From NCBI RefSeq assembly GCF_001427125.1, contig NZ_LMGK01000025.1, positions 523,339 to 587,338 on the forward strand: a stretch of DNA of 64,000 bases, given 5' to 3'. The notes below the pieces were generated by a model that had not been told where the DNA came from, did not search any database, and worked only from the letters and a program-made list of their open reading frames with translations. This stretch comes from Pseudomonas sp. Root562. GTDB lineage: Bacteria > Pseudomonadota > Gammaproteobacteria > Pseudomonadales > Pseudomonadaceae. Position 1 is the stretch's first letter. Every line of letters begins with the position of its first letter. Of this stretch, positions 41,752 through 50,847 are shown piece by piece. The position numbers were made by a program, and so were the translations under genes.

Positions 41752-42261
41752 TCAGTCCTCGATCAGCAACAGGCAATGCGTCAGGGCGCGGACTGCGTGT
41801 TTCTTCACCGTGGTCACCGAGACATTAAGACGTCGACCGATCTCGACATAGCTCAGGCCATCGAGCTGGGCCAGCAGGAAAATCTCTCGAGTGCGCTCAC
41901 CCAGACCGTCGAGCAAACGGTCGATTTCCATCAGGGTTTCGATGATCAGCGAACGGGTTTCCGGGGAAACCGCCACCGGCTCCGGGATGTTGGCCAGGGT
42001 TTCAAGATATGCCTGCTCCAGCGCCCGGCGACGGAACATGTCGATCATCAGGCTACGGGCGATGGTGCTCAGGTAGGCGCGCGGCTCGCGTAGCTCCTGG
42101 GTCTTGCGTTGGGTGAGCACACGAATGAAGGTGTCCTGGGCCAGATCTGCCGCGCTGTGGTTGCAGCCGAGCCGCTTGCGCAACCAGCCACACAACCAAC
42201 TGTGGTGATCCTCATAAAGCGTATGCACGGCGTGTTGCAGCGAGTGGTCGGCGGAGGACAT
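41752..42261 (-). CDS. ECF sigma factor (FecI-like), system 1
   Basis: The 169-residue protein has region 2 (HSWLCGWLRKRLGCNHSAAD, LAQDTFIRVL) and region 4 (LLAQLDGLSYVEIGRRLNVS, VTTVKKHAVRAL). It belongs to the iron-starvation FecI group. The start at 42261 is chosen because a longer reading to 42330 would cross the Fur box at 42288-42306. It heads the sigma-FecR pair and should transcribe receptor 1 when the signal arrives. Confidence 0.9.
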   Translation of the reverse strand: MSSADHSLQHAVHTLYEDHHSWLCGWLRKRLGCNHSAADLAQDTFIRVLTQRKTQELREPRAYLSTIARSLMIDMFRRRALEQAYLETLANIPEPVAVSPETRSLIIETLMEIDRLLDGLGERTREIFLLAQLDGLSYVEIGRRLNVSVTTVKKHAVRALTHCLLLIED

Positions 42262-42287
42262 GAAAAAGGCCCGATACAGATTTATTT

Positions 42288-42306
42288 GATAATGACTCTC
42301 ATTTTC
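42288..42306 (-). promoter_or_regulatory. Fur box upstream of ECF sigma gene 1
   Basis: The plus-strand sequence GATAATGACTCTCATTTTC matches the 19-bp Fur consensus GATAATGATAATCATTATC at 15 positions. It lies 27 bp before the sigma start codon, so iron should repress the system. Confidence 0.75.
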
Positions 42307-42362
42307 TTCCAGGCCGACACGCTTTGGCAAGACCTCCCACGTTTGGTGAAACTCACCCCACT

Positions 42363-42932
42363 TCAGCGCTCGGGGGCAACTATCCGGAAACGAATGTAAA
42401 TGTCATTGGAAACAACGCTGTCTGCCCATTCACCCGCACCGATCTTGAAGTCACTGCGTTTGAGCGTTAACTCGCCATCAAAAATGCCAACGGCACTTTC
42501 CGCTTTCAGCAGCACCGGCACTTCCACCTCTCGAGTGAGCCCCCGTAGAGTAAGTCTGCCGGCGATCAAATAACGGTTGCTGCCGAGGTCTTTGACCCGA
42601 GTCGACTCAAAGATTGCCTTCGGATAAGTCGCCGTGTCGAACCAGGCAGGCTTTGGAAGTTCAGTCCTGGCATCACTGTCATCCACTTCAATACTGTCGA
42701 GGTCAATGGTCAACTTCGCATGTGCATCCTGGGGATGAGTTGTATCGAAATCGAGGACCCCGACGAACTTGCTGAAGGTGCCATACACCCGTGACCCCAT
42801 TTGGTTGTAAGTGAAACTGAGGGTACTGGCCGTGGGATTCACGTCGGTGTATTCGACTGCATGGGCGCAAGGAAACGCACCGAACAAAAGCACGGAGGCC
42901 AATGCAATAAAACGTGATGCTCGAGAGCTCAT
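42363..42932 (-). CDS. YceI family periplasmic protein
   Basis: The 189-residue protein has a signal peptide (FIALASVLLFGAFPCAHA). The lipocalin-like YceI fold is shown by STLSFTYNQMGSRVYGTFSK, DSIEVDDSDAR, FDTATYPKAIFESTRV, LTLRGLTREVEVPV and GEWADSVVSNDIYIRF. YceI proteins bind amphiphiles or isoprenoids in the periplasm; the ligand is unknown. It lies between the two signalling systems and is not obviously cotranscribed with either, since a terminator and gaps of about 100 bp separate it from both. Confidence 0.9.
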   Translation of the reverse strand: MSSRASRFIALASVLLFGAFPCAHAVEYTDVNPTASTLSFTYNQMGSRVYGTFSKFVGVLDFDTTHPQDAHAKLTIDLDSIEVDDSDARTELPKPAWFDTATYPKAIFESTRVKDLGSNRYLIAGRLTLRGLTREVEVPVLLKAESAVGIFDGELTLKRSDFKIGAGEWADSVVSNDIYIRFRIVAPER

Positions 42933-43006
42933 GGGACTTTCCGGGGTGCGGGTAAGCTGACAGTAGGTGGACTAAAGCAAAGAACCACCGTTTATGCCAC
43001 CGCAAA

Positions 43007-43036
43007 AAACGGGCTGCCTCAAAGGCAGCCCGTTTC
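43007..43036 (-). terminator. Rho-independent terminator of receptor 2
   Basis: Read on the minus strand, GGGCTGCCTTTGAGGCAGCC forms a 9-bp stem followed by CGTTTTTT. It lies 20 bp past the stop codon of the receptor at 43055. Confidence 0.85.
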
Positions 43037-43054
43037 AGAATGTCACATTGATGC

Positions 43055-45550
43055 CTACCACTGATAAGTCGCGCTCGCCTGCACTGTGCGTTGTGCCCCA
43101 TACCAGCACCAGGAGTAGGAATAGCAGGAAGCCACATACTCTTTGTTGGCAAGGTTACTGGCGTTCAAGGCCAGGCGCAGATTGTCCTTGAGGCTGTTGA
43201 GGTGCGGGATGTCGTAGTGCAACGAAGCATCGAACAGCGTGTAGCCCGGCACCTTCAACGTGTTGGCCGTGTCACCCCAGGATGAACCGACGTAACGGGC
43301 ACCGGCGCCGACGCCGAAACCTTTGGCGACGCCATCGTGGAAGGTGTAATCAGCCCAGGCCGAAGCCGTGTGACGCGGTACGCCATAGGTAGTGGTGCCT
43401 TTGGCGGGCACGGCCGGGCCGACGGCGATGTCGGTCAACGGTGCGTAGCTGACGGTACTGTTGGACTGGGTAATCCGGTTATCCAGATAGGCGTAGGCGG
43501 CCGTGATGTCCAGGTTGTCGTTGAGGCTGGCCTTGCCTTCGAGTTCGAAACCACGGGAGCGCACTTCACCGGTCTGTTCCTGACAGCGACCGGTTCCGCA
43601 GATGTGGGTCGGGTCCGGGTCAAGTGTCGGCACGTTGCTCTGGCGCAGGTCGAAGACCGAAGCGGTGATGAAACTGTTGCTGCCCGGCGGCTGGTACTTG
43701 ATGCCCACTTCGTACTGCTTGCCTTCGGTGGGTTCGAACACCGAACCGCCGTAGCCGGTGCCTGATTGCGGCTCGAACGATTCCGAGTAGCTGGCATATG
43801 GCGAGATGCCATTGTCGAACAGGTACACCACGCCCAGGCGACCGGTGAAGGCTTCGCTTTGCAGCGAGGTCTTGGTCTTGGCGTTGGTACGCAGGTTGGT
43901 GGTGCTGTTGTTATTGTCGGCCCAGTCGTAGCGACCGCCCAACAGCAACACCCATTTGTCCCACTTCAATTGCTCTTGCAGGTACAGGCCTTTTTGCTCG
44001 TTGCGTTGCGTGGCGTCAGAGGTGAACGCCGGTGTGGTGACTGGCGCACCGTACACCGGGTCAAAAATATCCAGGGTCGGCCCGGTGCCGAAACCGGACT
44101 TGGTGTGGGTGCTGGTGTTCTGGTAATCGGCGCCGAACAGCACCGTGTGCTGCACCGCGCCGGTGTCGAATCTGGCCTGCAACTGGTTGTCCACGGTCCA
44201 GGAATCGAGGTTCACATCTGTGGCAATGGTCGAGCGATTGGACGTACGGTAATCGGCCCGCAGATTGCTGTTGTAGATGCTGCGGTAATCGCCTTCGCTT
44301 TGCAGGTAACGCAGATTCTGGCGCACGGTCCACACGTCGTTGATGTGGTGTTCGAACAGGTAGCCAAGAGAGAAATACTCCCGGTCACTCTTCTCGAAAT
44401 CCTCTTCACCGTCGTAGAAATCGACGTCGATGCTGCGCCCCAACGGGCTGTGCAACACCGAGCCCCAGGCCGGCACCGAGCCGTACGAGGCGGCTTTCGG
44501 ATCTTTCTGGAAGTGCCCGAGCAACGTCAGCGAAGTGTCATCGCTTGGACGCCAGGTGAAAGCCGACGACAGCGCCTGACGCTGGGTCTCAGTGTGTTCG
44601 AGCTGGCCGTCGGCCTCGTCGTACAGGCCGGCAACGCGATAGGAGTAAACGCCCTGATCATCCAGCGGGCCCGTGGTGTCGAAGGTCGTACGTTTTTTGT
44701 TGAAGGTGCCGTACTCGATGCCGATCTCGTGGAACGGCGTATCCAGCGGACGCTTGCTCACCATGTTGAGCACGCCGCTGGGGCTGGCCTGCCCATAGAG
44801 CACCGAAGAAGGACCGCGCAGCACCTCTACCCGCTCCAGATCGAAGGCATCCTTTTGCGGTGAAGCATCCCGGCTGCCGGGCATGCGCAAGCCGTCCAGA
44901 TAAGTGGCCGGGGAGAAGCCACGAATGGTCATCTGATCCAGACGCGAAGCCGTGGAGCCGCGGGTTTCCGGCACCACCGCAGCGGTGTAGCGCAAAATCT
45001 GATTGAGGCTCTCGGCGCCTTGCGCGCGCATTTGATCCTTGGTCACCACGGAAATCGATTGCGGTGTCTCGATCAACGCCGTGTCGGTTTTGGTCCCTGA
45101 CAACGCGCGGGTTGCGACGTAGCCTGCCACCGGGCCGGTAGGGCTTTCACTTTGCCAGGCACCGTTGATATCGGTGGCGCCCAACATCAGCGTACCGGCC
45201 ACTGGCTCGGGGGTCGGCTCGATGCGATAACGCGTGGCCGACAGCGCGATGGCGCTCAGGCCGCTGCCCTGCAGCAATCGGCTAAGCGCCTGCGGCGCAC
45301 TGAATTGACCGCTCAGGCCAGCGCTGGTTTTACCGCGCGTCAACGCCGGGTCGAACGCCAGCGTCAGGTCGGCTTGCTCGGCGAAACTGTTCAGCGCCTG
45401 GCCCAAATCCCCGGCCGGGATGGCGAAACTGCGCACTGCGCTGGTTGCGGTTTCGGGCGATGTTGGTTCAGCGGCGTGCAGGGGCACCGCGACAAAAGCC
45501 ATCGCGACCGACAGCGCCAAGGGATGCAAGGGACGAGCAAAGCGTGACAT
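43055..45550 (-). CDS. TonB-dependent siderophore receptor with signalling domain, system 2
   Basis: The 831-residue protein has a signal peptide to about residue 32, an STN domain (FAIPAGDLGQALNSFAEQAD, about residues 42-115), a plug (TALIETPQSISVVTKDQMRA) and a barrel ending in VQASATYQW. Architecture and several barrel segments parallel receptor 1 (both have FEPTEGKQYEVGIKYQP-type and GVEL- or GFEL-type strands), but sequence divergence suggests different ligands. ATG 45550 is preceded by GGACTTTCC, a weak ribosome site. It should signal to the FecR protein at 45743-46702; a REPIN separates the two. Confidence 0.9.
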   Translation of the reverse strand: MSRFARPLHPLALSVAMAFVAVPLHAAEPTSPETATSAVRSFAIPAGDLGQALNSFAEQADLTLAFDPALTRGKTSAGLSGQFSAPQALSRLLQGSGLSAIALSATRYRIEPTPEPVAGTLMLGATDINGAWQSESPTGPVAGYVATRALSGTKTDTALIETPQSISVVTKDQMRAQGAESLNQILRYTAAVVPETRGSTASRLDQMTIRGFSPATYLDGLRMPGSRDASPQKDAFDLERVEVLRGPSSVLYGQASPSGVLNMVSKRPLDTPFHEIGIEYGTFNKKRTTFDTTGPLDDQGVYSYRVAGLYDEADGQLEHTETQRQALSSAFTWRPSDDTSLTLLGHFQKDPKAASYGSVPAWGSVLHSPLGRSIDVDFYDGEEDFEKSDREYFSLGYLFEHHINDVWTVRQNLRYLQSEGDYRSIYNSNLRADYRTSNRSTIATDVNLDSWTVDNQLQARFDTGAVQHTVLFGADYQNTSTHTKSGFGTGPTLDIFDPVYGAPVTTPAFTSDATQRNEQKGLYLQEQLKWDKWVLLLGGRYDWADNNNSTTNLRTNAKTKTSLQSEAFTGRLGVVYLFDNGISPYASYSESFEPQSGTGYGGSVFEPTEGKQYEVGIKYQPPGSNSFITASVFDLRQSNVPTLDPDPTHICGTGRCQEQTGEVRSRGFELEGKASLNDNLDITAAYAYLDNRITQSNSTVSYAPLTDIAVGPAVPAKGTTTYGVPRHTASAWADYTFHDGVAKGFGVGAGARYVGSSWGDTANTLKVPGYTLFDASLHYDIPHLNSLKDNLRLALNASNLANKEYVASCYSYSWCWYGAQRTVQASATYQW

Positions 45551-45639
45551 GGAAAGTCCTGTGAAATGGGGAGCGTTACTATCCATGACGGCCATGTCGA
45601 AAAAACGGACAACGAATACGAGTGATTTGCATTAAAAAT

Positions 45640-45727
45640 GTAAGAGCGAGCCTGCTCGCGATGAGAGCCGTGTCAGCCAAAAGGATGATTGCTGACACTC
45701 CACAATCGCGAGCAGGCTCGCTCCTGC
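45640..45727. repeat. REP inverted pair (REPIN)
   Basis: GTAAGAGCGAGCCTGCTCGC and its reverse complement flank a ~40-bp spacer, between the system 2 FecR and receptor genes. Confidence 0.85.
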
Positions 45728-45742
45728 ATTGATTTTGGCGAA

Positions 45743-46702
45743 CTACAGCGGCTTGACCACCACTAACAGATCCGTGAAGTACTCCACCTTGATCGGCAGG
45801 TTGTCCGCCAATGTCGCCAGTGCCGCGTCGGTATCGTCGAGGCGGAACACCCCGGAAACGCGCATGCCCTGCAACGCTTGCGTATCGAAACGCACCAGTC
45901 CGCGACGGTAACCGGCGAGGGCCTGAAGCACCTCGCTCACCGGCCGATCGTCGACCTTGAGCAAACCGCGAGTCCAGGCATCCGGCTCAGCGTTGCCAAT
46001 GGCTTGTGGTGCTTGCGCCTGCCCGTCCTTGAGCCGCGTCTGCTGCCCCGCCATGACTTTGATCGCCTCGGCACCATTGGCTTTGGCTGCGACCACCGAC
46101 TCCAGAACCGTGACCACGGTGGCGCCATCGTCCGTGCGACGAACCAGGTAACGCGTACCCAGCGCGGTCGCCGTGCCTTGTTCGGTGCGCACCACGAACG
46201 GCCGCTTGGCGTCCTTGGCCACCTCCACCCACATCTCCCCGGTGAGCAACTCGACCACCCGTTGCTGGCCGTCGAATTTCACGTCCAGCGCCGAATGGCT
46301 GTTGAGTTGCACCCGGCTGCCGTCGGCCAACGCCACCTCCCGCCGTTCGCCCACGTCGGTGCGCTGGTCGGCAAACCACAGGGGCCAGTTCTCCAGGCTG
46401 AACCACCCACAGAACAGCACGCTCAACAGACCGAACACCTGAGCGCCACGGGTTGTGGCTTTCGGACGCGGTTGCGCAAAGGCCTGCTTGAGTGCAACCC
46501 GCGCCGGTGCCGCCGGCAACTCATCCAGGCTCGACCACAATGCCCGCATGCGTGTGTGCGCCAGTTCGTGGCGCGGGTCGGCCTTGCACCAGGCATCGAA
46601 CGCCTCGCAGTCGCGATCAGTGACTGCTTCGTCGTGCAGCAACGCAAGCCAGTGCGCGGCCTCGACGATCATTTTCTCGGTAGGTTTATCGAGGCTCGTC
46701 AC
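45743..46702 (-). CDS. FecR family anti-sigma/signal transducer, system 2
   Basis: The 319-residue protein starts with GTG at 46702, overlapping the sigma factor stop (GTGA); an ATG at 46738 would overlap that gene by 40 bp. The N-terminal part has AAHWLALLHDEAVTDRDCEA and PRHELAHTRM. VFGLLSVLFCGWFSLENW is the membrane segment. The FecR domain (RREVALADGSRVQLNSHSAL) and STN-like end (VSEVLQALAGYRRGLVRFDT) are complete. It controls the adjacent sigma factor according to receptor 2. Confidence 0.9.
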   Translation of the reverse strand: MTSLDKPTEKMIVEAAHWLALLHDEAVTDRDCEAFDAWCKADPRHELAHTRMRALWSSLDELPAAPARVALKQAFAQPRPKATTRGAQVFGLLSVLFCGWFSLENWPLWFADQRTDVGERREVALADGSRVQLNSHSALDVKFDGQQRVVELLTGEMWVEVAKDAKRPFVVRTEQGTATALGTRYLVRRTDDGATVVTVLESVVAAKANGAEAIKVMAGQQTRLKDGQAQAPQAIGNAEPDAWTRGLLKVDDRPVSEVLQALAGYRRGLVRFDTQALQGMRVSGVFRLDDTDAALATLADNLPIKVEYFTDLLVVVKPL

Positions 46703-47244
46703 GCGGGCGAATCCTCGGTGTACAAGGCGTTGTAGCAATGCACCAACACACTCGCGACGTAATTTTTCACGGTACTGGCCGACACCTTCAGTTCGATGGC
46801 GATTTCGCTGTAGGTCAGGCCGTCCAGGCGGCTAAGCAGAAAAGCTTCGCGGGTCTTGGTCGGCAACCCGGCGAGCATGGCGGAAATTTTTTCCAGCGCA
46901 TCAAGCGCCGCGTGCACCGCCGCCGGATCGGGCATGCCGGCGTCTTGAGCCTGCAACGCCAACGCCTCAAGGTACGCCTGCTCGATCCGTCGGCGCCGCG
47001 CGCCATCGATCAGCAAGCGCCCCGCCATCGTCGCCAGAAAGGCCCGGGGTTCCTTGATGGACTGCGGTTCGGCAAGGGTCAGCACCCGAATGAAGGCATC
47101 GTGCGCGAGGTCCGCCGCCCGTTGCGAGCAGCCCAGTTTTTTCCGCAGCCAGCCATGCAACCATGAATGATGATTGCTGTAGAGCTCAGTGAAAGTCTGC
47201 TGACGACGCGCAAGATCGTCGCCGGCCACGGAAAAATCGCGCAT
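46699..47244 (-). CDS. ECF sigma factor (FecI-like), system 2
   Basis: The 181-residue protein has region 2 (HSWLHGWLRKKLGCSQRAAD, LAHDAFIRVL) and region 4 (LSRLDGLTYSEIAIELKVSA, STVKNYVASVL). It is paralogous to the sigma factor at 41752. Its stop overlaps the FecR start by 4 bp, giving tight coupling. An AT-rich inverted repeat upstream could be an operator, but a clear Fur box is not evident. Confidence 0.9.
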   Translation of the reverse strand: MRDFSVAGDDLARRQQTFTELYSNHHSWLHGWLRKKLGCSQRAADLAHDAFIRVLTLAEPQSIKEPRAFLATMAGRLLIDGARRRRIEQAYLEALALQAQDAGMPDPAAVHAALDALEKISAMLAGLPTKTREAFLLSRLDGLTYSEIAIELKVSASTVKNYVASVLVHCYNALYTEDSPA

Positions 47245-47253
47245 ACGAAAAAA

Positions 47254-47269
47254 TTTCTCAAATAAGAAA
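47254..47269. promoter_or_regulatory. AT-rich inverted repeat upstream of ECF sigma gene 2
   Basis: TTTCT and AGAAA flank CAAATA ten bases upstream of the sigma start codon. The position suits a repressor site. Its match to the Fur consensus is weak (about 10 of 19 positions). Confidence 0.3.
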
Positions 47270-47327
47270 AATTACCAATAGCGCGAACGATGACAGCAAA
47301 TCTTCACCAGAGCAAGCGACGTGGTGA

Positions 47328-48014
47328 TCAACCTTTGGCGTCAGGCGAGTCGGCCTCCTGCACCCACGCCCGTTGCAACAACTCGATGACCTCCGCGTCC
47401 GACGTCTGGGAAAAATCCACGTACCAGTGCCCAATCGATGTGAACCAGTCCGGAAACAATGGGCACACCAGTTCATCCACTTCCCTGCGCAGCGCCTCGG
47501 CCGTTTCAACCGGCGCCACCGGAACGGCCACCACGATGCGCGACGGCGCCTGCAATCGAACCGCCTGCACCGCCGCCCGCATCGAAGCGCCAGTCGCCAG
47601 GCCGTCGTCGATCAGGATCACCACCTGGTCCTTGAGATGCACCGGCGCACGCGATCCCCGATAGACCTGCTCTCGACGCCGCAGTTCGCGGCTCTCGCGG
47701 TCGACCACGGCCTGGAAAGCAGCCCTGTCGATGGGATGAAAGTGCAGTGCTTCTTCATTGCGAATCTGAATGCCGCCACTGGCAATCGCGCCCATGGCGT
47801 ACTCCGGACGGGACGGCACGCCGAGTTTGCGCACCAGCATCAAGTCGAGGCGAACACCCAGCGCCCTGGCCACTTCATAGGCCACCGGCACACCGCCACG
47901 GGGCAAGGCGAGAATGATGACATCAGGCCGATGGGCGTAATGCAGCAACGGCTCCACCAACCGCCGCCCTGCGGCTGCTCGATCCTGCAGGATGGAATGG
48001 GACAAGGGGCTCAT
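47328..48014 (-). CDS. Phosphoribosyltransferase family protein
   Basis: The 228-residue protein has the PRPP-binding motif VVILIDDGLATGASMRAAVQ (about residues 120-139) and the N-terminal ILALPRGGVPVAYEVARALG typical of stand-alone PRTase-like proteins. The hood region, EEALHFHPIDRAAFQAVVDR, is family-specific. These proteins often lie near stress genes, and their base substrate is unknown. It is monocistronic. The 48015-48175 gap has only a degenerate REP half-site (about 48118-48147). Confidence 0.86.
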   Translation of the reverse strand: MSPLSHSILQDRAAAGRRLVEPLLHYAHRPDVIILALPRGGVPVAYEVARALGVRLDLMLVRKLGVPSRPEYAMGAIASGGIQIRNEEALHFHPIDRAAFQAVVDRESRELRRREQVYRGSRAPVHLKDQVVILIDDGLATGASMRAAVQAVRLQAPSRIVVAVPVAPVETAEALRREVDELVCPLFPDWFTSIGHWYVDFSQTSDAEVIELLQRAWVQEADSPDAKG

Positions 48015-48175
48015 TGGAAAACCTCCCCAGGCGATCGCGCCTGCCGGTGACTTCCCCCACCCCTGATTGTCGGTGCGATGATGGCCGTCATCAAGACCTC
48101 CCTGCGTACCGCCGATCCCCTGCAGGCGAGCCTCCTCACGATGGGGCCAGCCCAGTCAACCGTGACGCTTGAGGG

Positions 48176-49141
48176 TTATTTCCCTACATGCCTGGCAAGA
48201 AAATCCCCGACCAACCGCGCAATTTCCCCGGGTTTTTCATCCAGTGCAAAATGACCGGCCTCCAGCACATGAATGTCCGCGGCCGGGAGATCCCGTCGAT
48301 AGGCCTCGGTTTCGGCAACGTCAAAAGACGGATCAAACTTGCCCCACACTACCAGCGTCGGTGGTTGGTGCTCGCGTAGCCAGGCTTGCCACTTCGGATA
48401 GCTGGCCACATTGTTGCGGTAGTCATAGAACAGATCACTTTGGATATCCGCTTGTCCTGGCTGATTCAGGAAGTTGTATTCGTCGGTCCACAAATCCGGG
48501 TTGAAAACTTCTATCGCAGGATTGGCACCGACGTGCCGCTGCCGGGTGGTCGCCAACGAGAAAAAGCTCGCTCGCAACCCCGCCTCGTTCGGGGCTCGAT
48601 TGGCCCAGAACTCACGCCGTTTCTGCCACAGCGGCCCGAGCCCATCCTCGTGTGCAACCGCATTCTGGATAATCAGTGCCTGCAGGCGTTCGGGATGGGC
48701 GAGCATCATTCGGAATCCAACCGGGCCGCCGTAGTCCTGCACATACAGCGCATATTTGTTCAGGCCCAGTGCTTCGGTGAAATGCTCCATAACACTGGCC
48801 AGATGATCGAAGGTATAAACAAACAACTTCGCATCCGGGGCATCGCTGTGACCAAACCCAGGATAGTCCGGCGCCACCAGGTGGTAGTGCTGCGCCAACC
48901 GTGACAGCAGCGGGTCATACATGCGCGAAGAACTGGGAAAGCCGTGCAGCAGCAACAAAGTTGGCGCATCCGGCCGCCCGGCTTCACGATAGAAAATCGA
49001 CAGGTCATCAACCTTGATACTGCGGTAGGCAACCGTCATATGCTCCACCGAAGGGCTGGCCGGTTCGGCAGCGTGGGCGACATTGGAAAGCGACAGGCCC
49101 ATGGCACAACCGAGGGCCAGGGCAGGCAGCCATTTATTCAT
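48176..49141 (-). CDS. Secreted alpha/beta hydrolase (epoxide hydrolase/dehalogenase-like)
   Basis: The 321-residue protein has a signal peptide (MNKWLPALALGCAMGLSLSN, cut after AHA), so it is probably periplasmic. The fold shows HGFPSSSRMYDPLL (oxyanion hole), YPGFGHSDAPD, YVQDYGGPVGFRMMLAHPER with an Asp nucleophile, and EAGHFALDEKP with the catalytic His. An Asp rather than Ser nucleophile points to the epoxide hydrolase/haloalkane dehalogenase branch. ATG 49141 gives the cleanest signal peptide; 49159 is an alternative. Confidence 0.85.
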   Translation of the reverse strand: MNKWLPALALGCAMGLSLSNVAHAAEPASPSVEHMTVAYRSIKVDDLSIFYREAGRPDAPTLLLLHGFPSSSRMYDPLLSRLAQHYHLVAPDYPGFGHSDAPDAKLFVYTFDHLASVMEHFTEALGLNKYALYVQDYGGPVGFRMMLAHPERLQALIIQNAVAHEDGLGPLWQKRREFWANRAPNEAGLRASFFSLATTRQRHVGANPAIEVFNPDLWTDEYNFLNQPGQADIQSDLFYDYRNNVASYPKWQAWLREHQPPTLVVWGKFDPSFDVAETEAYRRDLPAADIHVLEAGHFALDEKPGEIARLVGDFLARHVGK

Positions 49142-49279
49142 GGGAAAACTCCGATTCAAGGTGCAAAAGTGACCTGGGTAAACAGTGCCACCTCGATGTA
49201 TCCACCCCGTACCGGATTTGTAATGATCTGTATTTTCACCGCCGATCTTACATAGCGATACACAGGCCCTGCCGCCCTG

Positions 49280-50656
49280 CTACACCAACCGCTCAATCTT
49301 CTGATGCTGCCACACCAATTTGTAATACAGCGTTTGCAACGCCAGCATCCCCAGATACGCCACCGGAAACGCCATCCAAACCCCTGGCAAGCCGAACCGC
49401 GCGTCCAGCAAATACGCCACCGGCAGTTGCACACCCACCACGCACACAATCGAAATCGCCACCGGCACCATCACCGTGCCGCTGGCGCGCATGATGCCGC
49501 CGATGATTGCCTGGAAGCCGAACACCAACAGGCTCCAGAGCATGATGTGCAACAGGTGTTCAGCCATATTCAGCGTCGTTTCTTCCGTGAGGAACGACGC
49601 CAGCAACCAACTCGACAACACGTACCCGAGCACGATCAAGCCGCCCGTCAGGCACACATTGATCATCAATCCGGTCTTCAGAATTGGCCCGATGCGTTCG
49701 ATGCGCCCTGCCCCGATCGCCTGCGCGCCAAGGATCGACGCCGTGATCGCAATCGACAGCGCCGGGAACTGCACGTAATTGACGATCTGCGTCACCGCGC
49801 CATAAGCCGCCGTCGCCTGGGAACCGTGCTGGTTCACCAGCGCCAGGATCACCAGCTCCGACAGCGACAACACCACCATCTGCAACCCGGTGGGCAAACC
49901 GATGCGCAACACCTTGCCGAGAATCCCCCAATCGAGCTTCATCGACGCAAAAAACTCGCGGTCCGGCGCCAACGGATGGCCCCGACGAATCAAGCGCCAT
50001 GCCAGCCACCCCATCGCCACCAGGTTACCCGCCAACCCGGCAAACGCCGCACTTTGAATCCCCAGCGGCGGCAACCCCAACCACCCGCGAATCAACGCCG
50101 GCGTCAGCGCCAGGCCAATAACGGTCGACACCACCAGCGCCAACAACGGCGACATCGTATCGCTCACCCCGCGCAACAACTGCGTGAACAACACAAACAC
50201 CAGCATCGTCGGCATGAACCACAACATCACATGGGCATACGCCACCGCATCGTCCAGCACGTCCGCCGGCGTCCCCAACCCCACCAGCGAAGACCGCGCA
50301 AACACACTCCCCACCACCGCCGCCACCAAGCCGATCAACACCCCCAACATCAACGTCGCCCCGGCGATGGCCTTGACCAGATGCACCTCACGCGCGCCCC
50401 ACGCTTGTCCGATCAAAACCCCCGCACCCGCGCCCAAACCAATGACCAGGGCAATAAAGAAGAACACGATGGGAAACATCCCCGACACCGCCGCCAGCGC
50501 CTGCGTGCCGAGCATCTGGCCGATGTAGATGCTGTTGACGGTGCCGGACATGGATTGCAGGAAATTCGACAGCACCATGGGCGCGAGGAAAAGCAGGTAG
50601 GTTTTCCAGAGCGGATGTTGGGCGGCAGTGGCAGTTTGCATGGGGTGGAGGTCCAT
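49280..50656 (-). CDS. MATE family efflux transporter
   Basis: The 458-residue protein has about 12 membrane segments in two related halves. WKTYLLFLAPMVLSNFLQSM opens it, GAGAGVLIGQAWGAREV is the conserved loop of the first half, and GAQAIGAGRIERIG is the matching loop of the second. These pumps export cationic drugs or metabolites using H+ or Na+. Start choice is uncertain: 50656 or 50641 both give normal N-termini, while 50713 lengthens it. No regulator is adjacent. Confidence 0.87.
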   Translation of the reverse strand: MDLHPMQTATAAQHPLWKTYLLFLAPMVLSNFLQSMSGTVNSIYIGQMLGTQALAAVSGMFPIVFFFIALVIGLGAGAGVLIGQAWGAREVHLVKAIAGATLMLGVLIGLVAAVVGSVFARSSLVGLGTPADVLDDAVAYAHVMLWFMPTMLVFVLFTQLLRGVSDTMSPLLALVVSTVIGLALTPALIRGWLGLPPLGIQSAAFAGLAGNLVAMGWLAWRLIRRGHPLAPDREFFASMKLDWGILGKVLRIGLPTGLQMVVLSLSELVILALVNQHGSQATAAYGAVTQIVNYVQFPALSIAITASILGAQAIGAGRIERIGPILKTGLMINVCLTGGLIVLGYVLSSWLLASFLTEETTLNMAEHLLHIMLWSLLVFGFQAIIGGIMRASGTVMVPVAISIVCVVGVQLPVAYLLDARFGLPGVWMAFPVAYLGMLALQTLYYKLVWQHQKIERLV

Positions 50657-50847
50657 CTCGACGGCGTGAGGGCTGATGAAGGATAGCTTCGGTGAGTTAT
50701 GAGCGAGGGGCAACGTACATTTTGGGGGACGTGTTTAGTTTTGTAGGGAAGTGATGTGAAAGATCCGAGAATGCGGCGACTTTGGTCCTACATGAAGTTC
50801 GGAATGCCTCACCTACCCTGCCGATCTCGTGAGGCTTATAGTCGGTG

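Noticed and set aside
49304..50686. A 460-residue plus-strand frame rich in His, Arg and Gln opposite the MATE gene
   Set aside because: It is antisense to a 12-helix transporter, and its composition mirrors hydrophobic codons on the other strand.
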